Positions 1 to 11,720 of a stretch of 64,000 bases of DNA are shown here, one piece after another. The notes below the pieces were generated by a model. It ran no database searches and was not told where the DNA came from. It saw only the letters and a program-made list of their open reading frames with translations. Made by a program: the position numbers and the translations under genes. Positions within the stretch are counted from its first letter, which is position 1; every line of letters begins with the position of its first letter. Origin of the DNA: Anaspis maculata (lineage: Eukaryota > Arthropoda > Insecta > Coleoptera > Scraptiidae); assembly GCA_949128115.1 (NCBI GenBank), contig OX421964.1, positions 38,370,177 through 38,434,176 of the forward strand. Reading direction: 5' to 3'.

Positions 1-594
1 ATAGACAACCCGTGACATTTTTAGTGCGGTGGGACTTGAAATTATCACAAAGTACATCCAAACAAGGCAAGGGATCATTTCTGACCAAAATATTGAAAGC
101 CCCGCCACTGCAAACTTCATTTTTAAGGAATTTCAAGAAATCGCTCCTGTCGGGTAGGGCAACCTCTTGTACCGTGGCCCTGTCACGGGTCCCAACTGAG
201 CACCACTTCTTAAAAGTGACCTGAGGATATGTACTCATCACATGCAAAGTTTCATCCCAGCAGAATGAAAAGCAAGGTTGAACCCGTTAACCTCCGCACT
301 ATTGGGGCGTTGCTTCGAGAAGCGAGAGTACCTACAGGTAGGTACCGACTTGACATTTTTTGTGGATTTCCTCATGCCAGGGGGGCAAGTGCACCCCCTT
401 GCACACTCTCCCGGCGCCCATGCATACACCCTATATACATATATACACACACATACCTATGCAAAACAGAGTTAAAACTGTCTAACACGGCCTTAAAATG
501 AGTGCAAGATTCACATCATTAATAATTATTAGTTACAAACTGCGCACAGGACATCCAGCACCTCCGCCATTTCTAACTTCCTCACCTTCACGTA
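1..594. other. Unassigned sequence with a short AC/AT microsatellite
   Basis: No supported gene is seen. A short alternating AT/AC run lies at about 431-456. The reading frames present are short, overlap on both strands and resemble nothing I recognise. The stretch ends where the tandem-array-ended repeat begins. Confidence 0.6.
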
Positions 595-2076
595 CATGAC
601 AACTTGACGCGAGACAACTTGACGCCAGGAATTTTAAAGCGGCCGACTTGACGCCGGGACAACTTGCCGCCAGGACAACTTGACGCGGGACAACTTGACG
701 CCGGGACAACTTGACGCCAGGAATTTTGAAGCGGCCGACTTGACGCCGGGACAACTTGACGCCGGGACAACTTGACGCCGGGACAACTTGACGCCAGGAA
801 TTTCAAAGTAGCCGCTACCCGACTTAACGTCGGGACAACTCACCACCATCAGTTGCAGCTTTAGGACCCCGAGTATCACATGAAGGCACAAAGGTGCTTA
901 CTAAAGTTACGAAAGCCAGGGGAAAATACAAGGGGGCCCATTAGGCCTTCGAATACCCAACGAAGGCACAAGAGTGCTTGCTAAATGTAAATGAAAAAAA
1001 TGCAAGGGGACTCAGCAGAGGTTCAAACACCATAATTGAAGACACAATGAGGTCCAATGGAGTTATGCACAACACATGAAAGCAAAAGGTGGCTTCTTGG
1101 GCATATGAGGACACAAGCGGATCAAGTTGGGCTTCGAATACCAGACGAAAACACAAGTGTGCTTTCGATTGCTTGAAAACTCCCGAAGACACAAAAAATT
1201 GCAAGGGGGCTCATCAGAACTTCAAAAGACATTAAAGGCACAAGGGGGCTCAATAGTGCTTTGGATTACACAAGAAGGCGAAAGGGGCTCACGGGAATTC
1301 TTAACACGTGAAAAAACATAGGGAGACTCACCAAGGCGGCAAACGGTACTTGAGGTTGAGGACACATGGGGACGCCCAATAGGGCTCCAAATGTTACAAA
1401 AAGGCACCAAGGTGTTCACTAAAGCTTCGAAAGCGACGGAAAAATGTAAGGAAATTCAGCAGGGCTTCAATCGACATTGAAGAAATAAGGGGACCAGTAG
1501 GGCTTTTTACAATCGAAGAAGGCACAAGGGGGCTTACTTGAATTCTGGAGGGGCGAAAAATTATGAGGAGCTTAAAACAAGACTGTCCAATTGGACTCTG
1601 AATAAGGGTGCTTACAACGCCCTATGGAGACATAAAAGTTAGATACTACGATTCCGAAGGCATCATGAACACGCAAGGGGGCTCATCAGGGCTCAAAATG
1701 ACATATAAATACACAGAAGGATCCACTGGAATTCCGAGTTAACACAGCAAAATAAAATGGGAGCCGCTTGAATTCCAAAACATAGGAAGGCATAAGGGGG
1801 CTCCTTAGAACTCCGAACACGTCAAGTAAACACACGAGGGTTCATCGGGGCTCGAAACGACACAAAAAGACACGGGGGCTAATCGGGGCTGCGATTGACA
1901 AAGAAGAACTCTGGAACTACAAAATCTGAGGAGATAGATTGTGACTTGATAGAGTTCCAAAAGCAACATGAAGACACATGAAGGGGGCTCGTCAAGGCTT
2001 GAAGCGACACATCAAATTGTCCACGCGTTAGGTTGTCCTGGCGTCAGGATGGCCGGCGTCAAGCTGTCCTCCTTCG
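595..2076 (+). mobile_element. Unit A of a dimeric repeat with tandem-array ends (left copy)
   Basis: The unit starts with an array of GACAACTTGACGCC-type repeats (about 599-835) and ends at 2076 with the opposite orientation (GCGTCAAG.TGTCCTCCTTCG). Its two ends are therefore inverted repeats that are themselves tandem arrays. The body is a degenerate array of about 42-bp monomers of the kind ACACAAGGGGGCTCA. The whole unit matches, in reverse complement, 38701-40082 over nearly its full length, with small indels and substitutions. This architecture is known from Foldback and Galileo elements, but I see no transposase and cannot place the family. No clear target-site duplication is visible. 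Confidence 0.75.
599..835. repeat. Outer tandem array of the GACAACTTGACGCC motif
   Basis: About a dozen copies of a 15-19 bp unit with core GACAACTTGACGCC stand head to tail. Two variants are longer and include AGGAATTTTAAAGCGGCCGACTT-like spacers, which recur at about 629, 719 and 798. The same array occurs inverted at 39950-40080. Confidence 0.9.
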
Positions 2077-3270
2077 ACCAACTTGACGCCGAGACAACTT
2101 GACGCCGGACGATTTGCGCCAGGGATTTTGTGGGAACAGAGTAAAGAAATATTCGAAGAGAATGACAATAAGCGACTCATCGGGAGTCGAAACGACACAT
2201 AAAGACACAAGGGTTTTCACTGGGGCTCCGAATTACACAGCAGAATACAACGAGGGCCTCTAGAACTACAAAACACAAGACGACATGAGCGGGCTCACTT
2301 AGACTTCCGAAAACCTCAAGAAAACATTAAAGGGCTCATTGGGGGCTCGAGAAGACACAAAAGAACACAATAGGACACCAAGAGGTCATCGGGACACAGT
2401 ACGGTACATAAAGACAGAAGGGGGGCTCCGATTGACACAGCAAGACATAATGGGTCACTAGAGCTCCAAAACATGTGCAAAGTGAGGATGAGGAGGGATT
2501 GTTATTCCCGAAAACCACAGAAAACATGAGGGGGGCTATTTATCGAAATGACACATAGACACAAAAATGCCTATTGGAGCTCTGATTGACAAAGCAAGGC
2601 ATAATAGGGGCGCCCGAGGGGGCGCCATATAGCACTAGAAACATAAGGAGATACAAGGGGGTTGATCAAGGCTTCACACAACACCACAACATGAAGACAC
2701 GAGGGGGATTCTCGGGTTTCTAAACAACAAATGCAGACAAAGGGGTCTCTGATGAACATAGCAAGACACAACGCGGGCCGCTAGGATTCCAAGACATGAA
2801 GAAGACAAAATGGCGCTCATTGCGGGGCTGGAAGCGTCACCATAGACACACAGCCCAGATTGACTCAGCAAGAAAGAATGGGGGCGGGCAGGGTTCCAAA
2901 GCACAAGAAGATACAAGGGGACCCGATAGAATTCAGAGCTTCACATGAAAACACAAGAAGGTCATCGAGGGGGTTATCGGGGTTCTCAAAAACACTATGG
3001 GAAAACAAAGTGGCTCCAGTACAGTTTCGAAAACGACACGAAGACATAAGTAGGGGGCTCATCCGGGCTTGAAATGACACATAAAGACACATGGGGCTTT
3101 GACTTCGAGTTATACAGCAAGACACAACTGAGGTCATTGGGACTCAAAAACAAAGACACAAGTAGGCATAAGGGGCTTGTTAGTTTCGAAAAACTACAGG
3201 AAAACACAAGGGGGCCAATTGGGGAACAAAAAGACATAAACTGGCCTAATAGAGTCCCAAAATCAAAATA
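840..3270. repeat. Degenerate 42-bp monomer array with four-monomer higher order
   Basis: Monomers of about 37-47 bp share the scheme ACACAAGGGGGCTCA followed by a CTCGA or TCCGA core. Four subtypes tend to alternate. One carries CGAAACGACACATAAAGACAC, one GATTGACACAGCAAGACACA, one CTAGAACTCCAAAACA and one CTTCCGAAAACC. They give a higher-order period of roughly 165-200 bp; the clearest run is 2165-2365. The array is interrupted at 2028-2130 by the unit A/unit B junction. Confidence 0.7.
2028..2130. repeat. Junction array between units A and B
   Basis: The array flips orientation here. GCGTCAAG-type repeats run up to 2076 and CAACTTGACGCC-type repeats follow. An equivalent junction is at 38660-38780. 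The flip point coincides with the terminal motif CTTCG seen at 3513 and 36461. Confidence 0.85.
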
Positions 3271-3513
3271 ACTCCTAGCGTCAAGTTGTTCTGGCGTCAA
3301 GTTGTCCCGCGTCAAGTTGTCCTGGCGTCAAGTTGTCCCGCGTCAAGTTGTCTTGGCGTCAAGTTGTCTTGGCGTCAAGTTGTCCCGCGTCAAGTTGTCC
3401 TGGCGTCAAGTTGTCCCGCGTCAAGTTGTCTTGGCGTCAAGTTGTCCCGCGGCAAGTTGTCCCGCGTCAAGATGGCCGGCGTCAAGTCGGCGGCGTCAAG
3501 TTGTCCTGCTTCG
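2077..3513 (+). mobile_element. Unit B of the dimeric repeat (left copy)
   Basis: This unit is joined head-to-tail to unit A. At 2076/2077 the end sequence of one unit (ending CTTCG) abuts the start of the next (ACCAACTTGACGCC). It ends at 3513 with TTGTCCTGCTTCG, the same terminus as at 36461 on the other strand. The interior continues the 42-bp monomer array. It corresponds in reverse complement to 36461-38700, which differs mainly by an inserted LINE fragment. No protein is encoded that I recognise; the open frames across it are by-products of the repeat. Confidence 0.75.
3275..3513. repeat. Inner tandem array, about 15 copies of GCGTCAAGTTGTCC
   Basis: Units of 15 and 16 bp alternate (ending CCCG or CCTGG/CTTGG). 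The last three units are variant (CAAGATGG, CAAGTCGG, CAAGTTGTCC). The array gives open frames in all three + frames with repetitive translations, which should not be read as genes. Confidence 0.95.
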
Positions 3514-5039
3514 TCCCTTCAATATTTAGTATTTCCACCATTTCTACAGATTTGTCACTTGATCGCACATTGAATGTTTTTACTTTGCAACGAAGTTGCA
3601 ATGTTCCTTTGTTGTGAAAATCAACATACCTACCAGTTGCCCCCTGAAATAACTTAATTATTTACCTATGTCTTTTATTATTTTAATAAATTATGAGCGG
3701 TCAAGACCTAAGAAGCCTCGCCTAGAATTTTATTCCTGGTCAGTTTGATTGCCTCAATTTATCTAACCTCTATGGGGAGGTACAAAAAAGAAATGCCGGT
3801 CATGCATGTTTTAATTATCAATTACCATGAAGAAAATCAGTCTCCGGTTACTTTCTTTCCATTATGGACTCAATCGAGTCGAAAATTAGGCCCCGATAGA
3901 AAATCACCCGAAATTCATACATCGCTTGCAATTTGCAATATTTCTCTGTTTCGTGCTTGCGCTGGGTTCGTTGTAAAATTGCATTCTTCTATGTGCCTTG
4001 CAGTATAAAACCCATATAAACAAAAAGGTCTCGGAACTTGGTTCAGGTCTGATGCGAAGAGTGTAGAGCTTGCGGCAAAATTTCTCGAACAAAAAAAAAA
4101 CCTGGTGCAACTTCACATTGTTATAAAACTGTCGGCAGGCGGCGGAACTTTGATGGCGTTATAAAGTAAGCCCTTTCTCTCATTTCGTTTTATTCACTTT
4201 TTACAGGGCAGATTTGTAGTAGCTAGCGAACAATAAAATCGCGGTGCAAAGATGACCGAGCGCCATTCTTTCAAGATGAATCCGCAACGCATCCTGAGAA
4301 TCATACATTCTGGCCAGTCTCGCCTTCATATACTGCGGGGCACCCCTTACCTACTTATTTCTCTGCATATTAAAGCTACATGAACGAACATGATCGAAAC
4401 TGTGTAGATGTGTATACTTCACATATAGAAGAGGATGCTTTAAGCCTAGGATCCCCAGGGACCTTGCGATTCTTTTTACGATCCAACCCTTTTGGTTTGT
4501 CATCCCACATCCCACCCTCGCCATCAGGATCAGTTTGCATTTGGGAGGGCTACTGTTCTTGATTGCTTATTCAATGATGAACATTGTGTCGCTGCATGTC
4601 AAGCAGGGTACTTGTCAGGGTCTGACTGCAAGTATGAAGTGGAGAAAAAAGTTTTGAGATTTCACCGGATATATTTATTTTGAGGTTCCACGATAACTGC
4701 CGAACCGTTACCGACTTGAAATTCGATATGCGGACATGGTTTTTCTCTAGAAAGGGCCCATCAGTTTTTGGCTGCCATCTGTCAAACGAAAGTGTCACTG
4801 TCAACAAATGTCAGAAGCTATATCTCACGGAACTAAGGCAAGATGCTGTGACGGACGGATGGACGGACGGACGGACAAGCAAAGACATGAGCGCCTTCCC
4901 GTTTGGAGAAGCGCTAATAAGTGCCAGTTGCGTAAGTTGAGGAGGGGGGAGCTATATCTCACGGAGCTTGACTCGTAGTATACCTATGTCATTTGGAAGC
5001 CCTTGAAAAACTGCATTTAGAACAGTTGAAAGTATTGCC
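3514..5039. other. No gene recognised
   Basis: This is AT-rich unique-looking sequence. Only short, unconvincing reading frames are present. A GGAC tetranucleotide repeat is annotated separately near its end. Confidence 0.5.
4851..4876. repeat. GGAC tetranucleotide microsatellite
   Basis: About six copies of GGAC/GGAT are followed by AAGCAAAGACATGAGCGCC. A similar GGAC run followed by related sequence occurs at about 45415-45430. This suggests it is the tail of a dispersed repeat rather than a free microsatellite. Confidence 0.8.
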
Positions 5040-5830
5040 CAATCTTTCATCTGTCAAATAATAAAAAATGTCGAAGTTCAAAATTTTACCATTTATATTC
5101 AAAATCTATCCAATGGATTGGAACCAAATTCGGAAGGAAGCAACACAACAAAATAGTAAAATTAAGTCTGCAGTTGCAGTTGTAAGGGATCGCACTTTTG
5201 CGCCTAGTTTTAAAAAGATTCCCCTTTAAATTCGCGCGAGAAATGATTTGTTGGTTGCCTAAGTAGACGACCAGAAATCGACAAGAAACGTCACCATTGA
5301 GATTAGGCGGAGACGGTCGGGGTAGAGAAAGGGGAGAACGAGGTAATTTCCGGCAACACGCAGCGGTGTTCCAAGTTCTGGGCCGGAAAGTCGTGAATAC
5401 AGGTGGGTTCTATTTTGATGCCCTTGCTGATTTTATTCCTCAAGGTGTTGCTTGCCTTGGCACGTAAATTTGTGGCCCGGTCAATGTAGCATGTCCCATT
5501 TTTGCGAATTTCAAGTAGGTTTTCCTGGTCTCGGCGGGAGCCATCGCAAATAGCGACGCCGTTGCCGACGGCGAGATCGTTGCCGCGACGCCGATCTCGT
5601 TGCCACTCGAGAGGGTCTCTCGTCCGTATTTTGACCAAAACGACTTGCTTTTGTAGCAGGACTCCACTCAAAAGTTCATTTCTGCTCGGGGATACGGGGA
5701 TTGACTTTTTTTGAAAAATTCCAACTGATATCGAAAGTAGATTAGGTAGGGCGTCGCGTCGTGTAGGCCCATTTTCAAAATCGACACGGTTTCAGTTTTC
5801 CGACGATAATTTTTTCAAAATGAAATTTGC
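5040..5830. repeat. Dispersed repeat R1, copy 1
   Basis: The segment shares blocks with 8745-9140 in the same orientation. Examples are AAAATCTATCCAATGGATTGG near 5100 against 8815, and CCCATTTTCAAAATCGACAC near 5768 against 9073. Between the blocks, 5270-5680 is a GC-richer insert with hairpin-forming GCCGTTGCCGACGGC. No coding function is supported. Confidence 0.65.
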
Positions 5831-6250
5831 ACATTCCGTGAAATTGAAAAAATGCAGTGCAAACTTCGACATGCGGTGGGTGAGCCCCACGAAATATTCA
5901 TTTTAGATGCAGACATGCTGAAACTGAAATAAGTTGGAGAAAAGATTGAATTAATTTTTGAAGGAAAAACTTTTGAAATCGGACCCACGGTTTTTGAGTT
6001 TTCCTCTCTGGAAAAACTGCAAATTTTCCGACTTTTATTACGTGAACAGATTTTCACCTTTTTCTTTGAACAAAAAATCACTCATTCTCGTTCACTCCAA
6101 CTTTTTTCCCAACTTCCCAGAAATTTTCCTGCTGAAAATGTAAGACCGACCTGAGTTTTCAAGACTGCACTTAAATGATGGAGCCTAAAGTGAAGCCTTA
6201 ATTGACGATTTTTACAATAAGATGATTTGGCATAAAATTTGAGGTTTTCC
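5815..6250. repeat. Dispersed repeat R2, copy 1
   Basis: It is homologous to 11275-11500 and 42490-42742, for example CCCACGAAATATTCATT and GATGCAGAC, with the same order of blocks. Its continuation (AATTGACGATTTTTACAATAAGATGATTTGG, about 6198-6230) recurs at 45358-45390. It is non-coding as far as I can see. Confidence 0.65.
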
Positions 6251-6468
6251 CGGAAATTCCGATTTTCCTGACAAAATTTTCAATTGCCTGCAAATTATTT
6301 TTATTCTTTTCCTCTAATTCCAACCCGAAAGGACGTACGTTTCGAACAAAAATTTACATGGGTTCCTGCGTATACTAGTCGGGAAAGTTTGGGGTGACAC
6401 AACCGATTTTTTTGAAGTTATGAAGGGGAAGGGTCAAGTTCTGGTAGTATATGCATAAAATGGAATGA

Positions 6469-8461
6469 ACCTTGCATTTTTTGATGAGATGATACTTGGT
6501 GGAAATGTTCTTTGCATCACACTCTTCCGATCCAGAAAGGTAGCCATCAGCGCCATCCATGCCGGCGGAGTATACAGGGTGAAACAGAAAAGAAAAGTTG
6601 GAGAACTATATTCATGTAACCGAAGCATATGGAGATGTGTAATTTACCACATACATCAACTGTTTTATGCTTATGAAGTCACAGCAAACCGTTCTTGATT
6701 ACCTTGAACCGTCTTTGGAATGTCGGGGAAAAACAGAAGAAAAAAACAAAAACACTCTTTTTCCATAAATGAGTGATTCTTAGAGATATTGACACACTAC
6801 TTGGTATTTCTACAAAAAGTAATGTTAGAAATGATATGAGCTGGGTAGCCAGTTTCTAAGCCAACTATTTGCAGAAATACGATTGTCAACTTTTTTTTTT
6901 CCTCTTGAGCACCATCTTGAATCTGCCCTGTGAGACATCGTTGAAAAAGTGATTGGTTATCATAATAACGGTAATATGTAATCATTGCATCGTAAAAGCA
7001 ACCTCCTCATCATAATTTAGTGACCTCTTCGGCGGGAAAGAATTGCCGTTCACGTATTTTTTTTCTCTTCAAAGCTTTAGTGCCCTTGATGGCATTTGCA
7101 ACATCTGAAATGGTGAAATATGTTACGCATTATGATCCTTATGTACTTTGAGGTGGCCTACCAAGTTTCACCATCATCAATTGACAGGTTTGTTCTTAAA
7201 AGCTGTTTGAACAAAACTTGTTTATTTATTTTATGGAAAATACAAAATATTGGATCTCTCACCCTTATTTGGTCCCTCGTTGAGGAAAGCTTGAAACCGA
7301 AAGTCTCCGAAATTCTTATGATAATGGTTCAGTGAGAACTGCTCATCAATGTGTAGTTCTCAAAAGTTGCACAGTTGCGTTCAGATTCCAGACAGAGAGC
7401 GACAAAGAAGTACATGCAGTAAAAAAGACACAAATTTCAATGCAACGGAGAACTTTTTATGTTATAAAAAGCAAGGTCTCCAGACAGCTTTCAGTCTAGG
7501 ACTAGTTTTTTTTTCGACTGTAATTTATGCCTTTTTTCACTGCATGAGCTCCTTTGTCGCTCTCTGTTTGGAATCTGAACGCACCTATGCAATTTTTGAC
7601 AACTAAACATTGAAGATCACTTCCCACTGAACCATTATCATAAAAATTTCGGACACTTTCGGTTTCAGGCTCTCCCCAGTGAGAGATCAAGTGAGGGTAA
7701 GAGACCCAATATTTTTTATTTTTCATAAAAAAACGACACAAATTTTGTTCAAACAGCTTTTAAGAACAAACCTCTTGATTGACGATGGTGAAACTTCATA
7801 GGCTACCTCGAAGTACATCAAGGTTCATGATGCGTAACATAATTCACCATTCCAGGTGTTGCAAATGCCATCATGGGCACTAAAGCTCTGAAGAGCCAAA
7901 AAATACGTCAATGGCAATTCTTCCCCGCCAAAGAAGTCACTAAATTATGATGAGGAGGTTGTTTTCACGATGCAATGATTACATGTTACCATTATTACGA
8001 TAACCAATCACTTTTTCAACGATGCCTCAGAGGGCAGATTCAAGATGGTGCTCAAGAGGAAAAAAAAGTTGACAATCGTATTTCTGGAAATAGTTGGCTT
8101 AGAAATTGGCTACCCAGCTCGTATCATTTCTCACATTACTTTTTGTGGAAATACCAAGTATTGTGTTAATATCTCGAATAATCACTTATTCATGGATAAA
8201 AGAGTGTTTTTTTTCTTTCTATTTTTCCCCTACATTTCAAAGACGGTTCAAGGTAATCAAGAACAGTTTGCTGTAGCTTCATAAGTATAAAACTCCACAT
8301 GCTTCGGTTGATTGAATATAATTTTTCAACTTTTTTTTCTGTATCACCCTGTATACGCCGCCGGCATGGATGACGCTGATGGCTACCTTTCTGGATCGGA
8401 AGAGTACGATGCAAAGAACATTTCCACCGAGTGGCATCTTCTAATCAAAAAGTGCAAGGTA
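6469..8461. mobile_element. About 2-kb palindromic (foldback) element
   Basis: Two arms of about 970 bp (6469-7440 and 7510-8461) are reverse complements of each other at high identity around a short centre near 7465. Matching landmarks are GCTGGGTAGCCA at 6840 with TGGCTACCCAGC at 8091, and GCCGGCGGAGTATACAGGG at 6561 with its complement at 8348. An inner pair of ends TA-CAGGGTGA (6575) and CACCCTG-TA (8351) suggests a TA-targeting element nested within an already palindromic one. No transposase is present. Confidence 0.85.
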
Positions 8462-8744
8462 CTTTCAACTAGCATCCGGACGTAATTCCGTAAAGGAAGT
8501 AATTCATTTTCTACAGCTAGATATTTTAGACTCAAATTATTTTTTCAAAACGGCTGCCAAAAGTGCCATGCGTTCACAATGATTGGTTGCCACTGTTATG
8601 TAAGTTCGATGTTCTTGGCCATTCGGCCGTCAATTCTTATTTACAGGGTGGATTTATGCTCGCAAAAAATATGATTAAAAATCAAAATAACGATAGAAAA
8701 ATAGGAAATGTTAAAAAATGAACTTCCAGATTCATGAGTTTCAG

Positions 8745-9140
8745 AGTCATCTCAAATGTTGAAAAATGTCGAAATACAGAACATTGCCATTTGATTTATT
8801 TATACATGTTTAAAATCTATCCAATGAATTGGAGCCAAATTTGGCAGGAGACAACACGAAAAAAGAATTAAGTATGCAGATCAAATTATCTACAATTTAA
8901 AAAGAAATCTGGTCGTAGTTACTACCCGAGATGGCCGTTCATTCGGGTTTTGACCAGGATTACCCGCGTTTGGTGCCAGGACTGTCTAACTCAGACGTTC
9001 TTCCCTGCTCGGAGATCGACTTAAAAAAAGTCCAATTCATATCGAAAGTATAACATTGGGTATTGTGGTTGACCCATTTTCAAATTCGGCACGGTTTCGA
9101 TTTTCCGGCGCTGATGATTTTTTCGAAATGTGTTCAGGAG
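8745..9140. repeat. Dispersed repeat R1, copy 2
   Basis: It is a direct-orientation partner of 5040-5830 without the GC-rich insert. It ends just before the palindrome that starts at 9180. Confidence 0.65.
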
Positions 9141-9179
9141 TGAAGTGGACTGTGCTAGATGATGGCGAATCACAGATAG

Positions 9180-11048
9180 TATGGGGGCATAGGTCGTGCC
9201 GTGTGCAGCTTCGTGAAGATATATAGAGTTATGTCTTAGTCGATTCCTGGGGGATCAAGGACCATGAAAAATTATGGTGGAATATTCGTATCTACTGCAG
9301 GCAAATATGGTGGAGGCGCCCAAATGGGCTTCATCTGGTAAGAAGAAACTGGCTGTAGCTCGTTTGTTTTTCAACGGATTTCAACATCTGGAACGTCATT
9401 TTGTAGACAAAAAAATTCTCTTCTTATTTCATACCTGAATTTACAAACGTCATTTCGTGAAACTGTCAAATCTGTATTTATAAAACATGCTAAATTCCGC
9501 CCTTTTTGAAGGTTATCCGATATTTTTGAAACCTGGCAGTATCATAGATCTTGAAGTGCTCTTTTCGAATTTCTACTTTTCCACTTCGTATCTTTGCCGT
9601 TTTGGCCGCCATATTGGAAAGATGGCGCCCAAAAAACAGTTTTTTGTCAATATCTTAAATTCAACTGACTAAAGATTGAAATGTGTGTATGCGGGGGAAA
9701 GCCCATTCCAATCTCTACAATTTGACATATCAGTCATTAATGTGCAAGTTACGGTTCTTGAGTTAGAGCTTTCAGAACTTCCGGAAGCATCAACTTTCGG
9801 CATTCAATCAGCATGTTAAATTGATACCACCGTCATGTAGTAGGCAAATAACCCATCAATAGCTCTTGGCCATTAACCATAGATGATAAAAATTTGGAAA
9901 ATCGATCATGGTGATGTTATTTGTGTAATTACAGGGTGAACTGTGAAAGCAAACTGGCTTTAAAAAGAAATAAAGGTAATATAGCACTTGAAGGATATCA
10001 GATACATTCGAAACTCATTATTATGATGAAATTTGGGGTCATCATTCAAAAAATCTACTTTTCCACTTCGTATCTTTGCTGTTCTGGCCATAATTTTGAA
10101 AAAATGGCGCCCAAAAAAACATATTTTCGATTTTTTTTTAATTCGTCATTAAACTTCAGAATTCATATCAAAAGTGAAGGTCTATTGAATTCTCTATAAT
10201 TTGACGTCTGAATCACTCATGTGCGACTTACGATTCTCAAGCTATACCTTCTCAAAGTTAATTTTCCCTTAGAGTTCACCCTGTAGTTGCATAGCAACCG
10301 TTACCATGATTGATTTTCTGGATATTAATGGTCTGTGGTTGACAATTTATCATTATTTATGGTTAATTTGACTGCCACGTGGAGCTAAGCTCAACTTGAC
10401 ATGCTGATTGGATGACAAAAGTTGATGCTTCAGGGAGCTCGGGAAGCCATAACCCAAGAACCGGAAATAGCACGTACACGAGTAAGGTGTCAAATTGTAG
10501 AGAATTGAATAAGCTTCCATTTGCATATAAACGCTTCTACCTCACATTGACTAAAATGAAGATATTGACAAAAAATTGTTTTTTAGGCGCCATCTTTCCA
10601 ACATGGCGGCCAAAACGGCAAATATACGAAGTGGAAAAGTGAAGATTCGGAAAGGGCACCTCAAGATCTATAATACTGCCAAGTTTCAAAAATATCAGAT
10701 AACCTTGAAAAAAGGCCGGAATTTAGCATATCCTATGAAGACAATTTTGACAGTTTCTAGGAATGACGTTTGTAAACTAAGGCATGAAATAAGAAGAGAA
10801 TTTTTCTGTCTACAAAATGATGTTTCAGATGTTGAAATCCGTTGAAAACCAAACGAACTACAGCCAGTTTCTTATCATCAGATGAAGCCCATTTTGGCGC
10901 CTCCACCATATTTGCCTGCAGCAGATGTCAATATTCCACCATAATTTTTCATGGTCCCTGATCGCCCAGGAATCGATTAGGACATATCCCTATATATCTT
11001 CACGAAGCTGCACACGGCGAAGCCTTTTTTGACCCTATGCCCCCTGAC
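9180..11048. mobile_element. About 1.9-kb palindromic element P2
   Basis: Arms of about 750 bp (9180-9931 and 10284-11048) are inverted copies. Landmarks include TGCAGCTTCGTGAAGATATA at 9205 with its complement at 10995, and TTGCCTGCAGCAGAT against ATCTACTGCAGGCAA. A second copy is at 42743-45345. The loop is occupied by a separate 352-bp TA-flanked element. No protein-coding potential is recognised. Confidence 0.85.
9932..10283. mobile_element. 352-bp TA-flanked MITE forming the loop of P2
   Basis: The termini are TA-CAGGGTGAACT and AGTTCACCCTG-TA, an 11-bp perfect inverted repeat with TA on both sides, as in Tc1/mariner-type MITEs. Its interior repeats a segment of the surrounding arm (ACTTTTCCACTTCGTATCTT and GGCGCCCAAAAAA). 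The element and the arm therefore share ancestry. The equivalent element in the 43-kb copy is 43489-43820. Confidence 0.8.
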
Positions 11049-11274
11049 TAAGAGTAAAGTGTGTAAAAACGAAGTACAAAATCGTCGAGTCCACAGTCTC
11101 ATTAATTATTGTCCGACATGACGTAATGACAATTGATTTCTACCACTACTTGGTGACACTAGTGCTACCAACCTTGCCTGCGTAACTCCCCTACACTTGA
11201 TTCAAACGTAATAATCATTCTTAATGAATTTCATGATAAAATAAATACACAAGATCCTAAACAAAATGAAACTT

Positions 11275-11500
11275 GAACATTTCATGAATTCGAAAAAACT
11301 GCAGCTCAAACTTCGACCTGCATTGCGGTTAGCCCTAAGATCCGTTTCAGATGCAGACTTGCAGCGGGTCGAGTGGAGAAAAGATTTGAATAATTTTTGA
11401 GGGAAAATTTTTCAAAATCTGAATAACGAATCTCGAGTTTTCCTCACAAATTGTTGTATTTCAAGTCCTAACAAATTAGGGTATTTGCCAATGAAACAGA
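11275..11500. repeat. Dispersed repeat R2, copy 2
   Basis: It is a diverged partner of 5815-6250 and 42490-42742. It lies shortly after the right arm of the 9.2-11.0 kb palindrome. Confidence 0.6.
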
Positions 11501-11720
11501 TTTGACTGAAAATATATTTAATCATCAAATAGAGTAATAGAAAGTATTTCCTGAAAATTTCCTGAAAATGTTATCCATTGGTTGAAAAAAAATCAATTTT
11601 TTCTCCAAAAGGTTGGTAACAGTATAGGGAAACTTCAGTGGAGTTTTCATTTCTAGATTTTTCAAATATTGTGATGCCACTCTAACAATTTTTCGAGTTC
11701 AATTTAACAGTGCTGTTCAA

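Noticed and set aside
2674..3315. Several minus and plus frames of 70-106 residues in the 42-bp array
   Set aside because: Opposite-strand frames coexist over the same repeat, no motif is present, and the inverted copy at 37.5-38.5 kb breaks them differently.
435..3513. CRISPR array
   Set aside because: The repeats are contiguous, with no unique spacers of constant length, and the genome context is eukaryotic.
3286..3617. Three overlapping open frames with repeated SSCPASSC/RQVVP peptides
   Set aside because: They are translations of a 15-16 bp tandem array read in three frames, not proteins.
5303..5671. 122-residue minus-strand frame
   Set aside because: It is a frame in a GC-rich insert within repeat R1 with no known motif, and overlapping frames exist on both strands.
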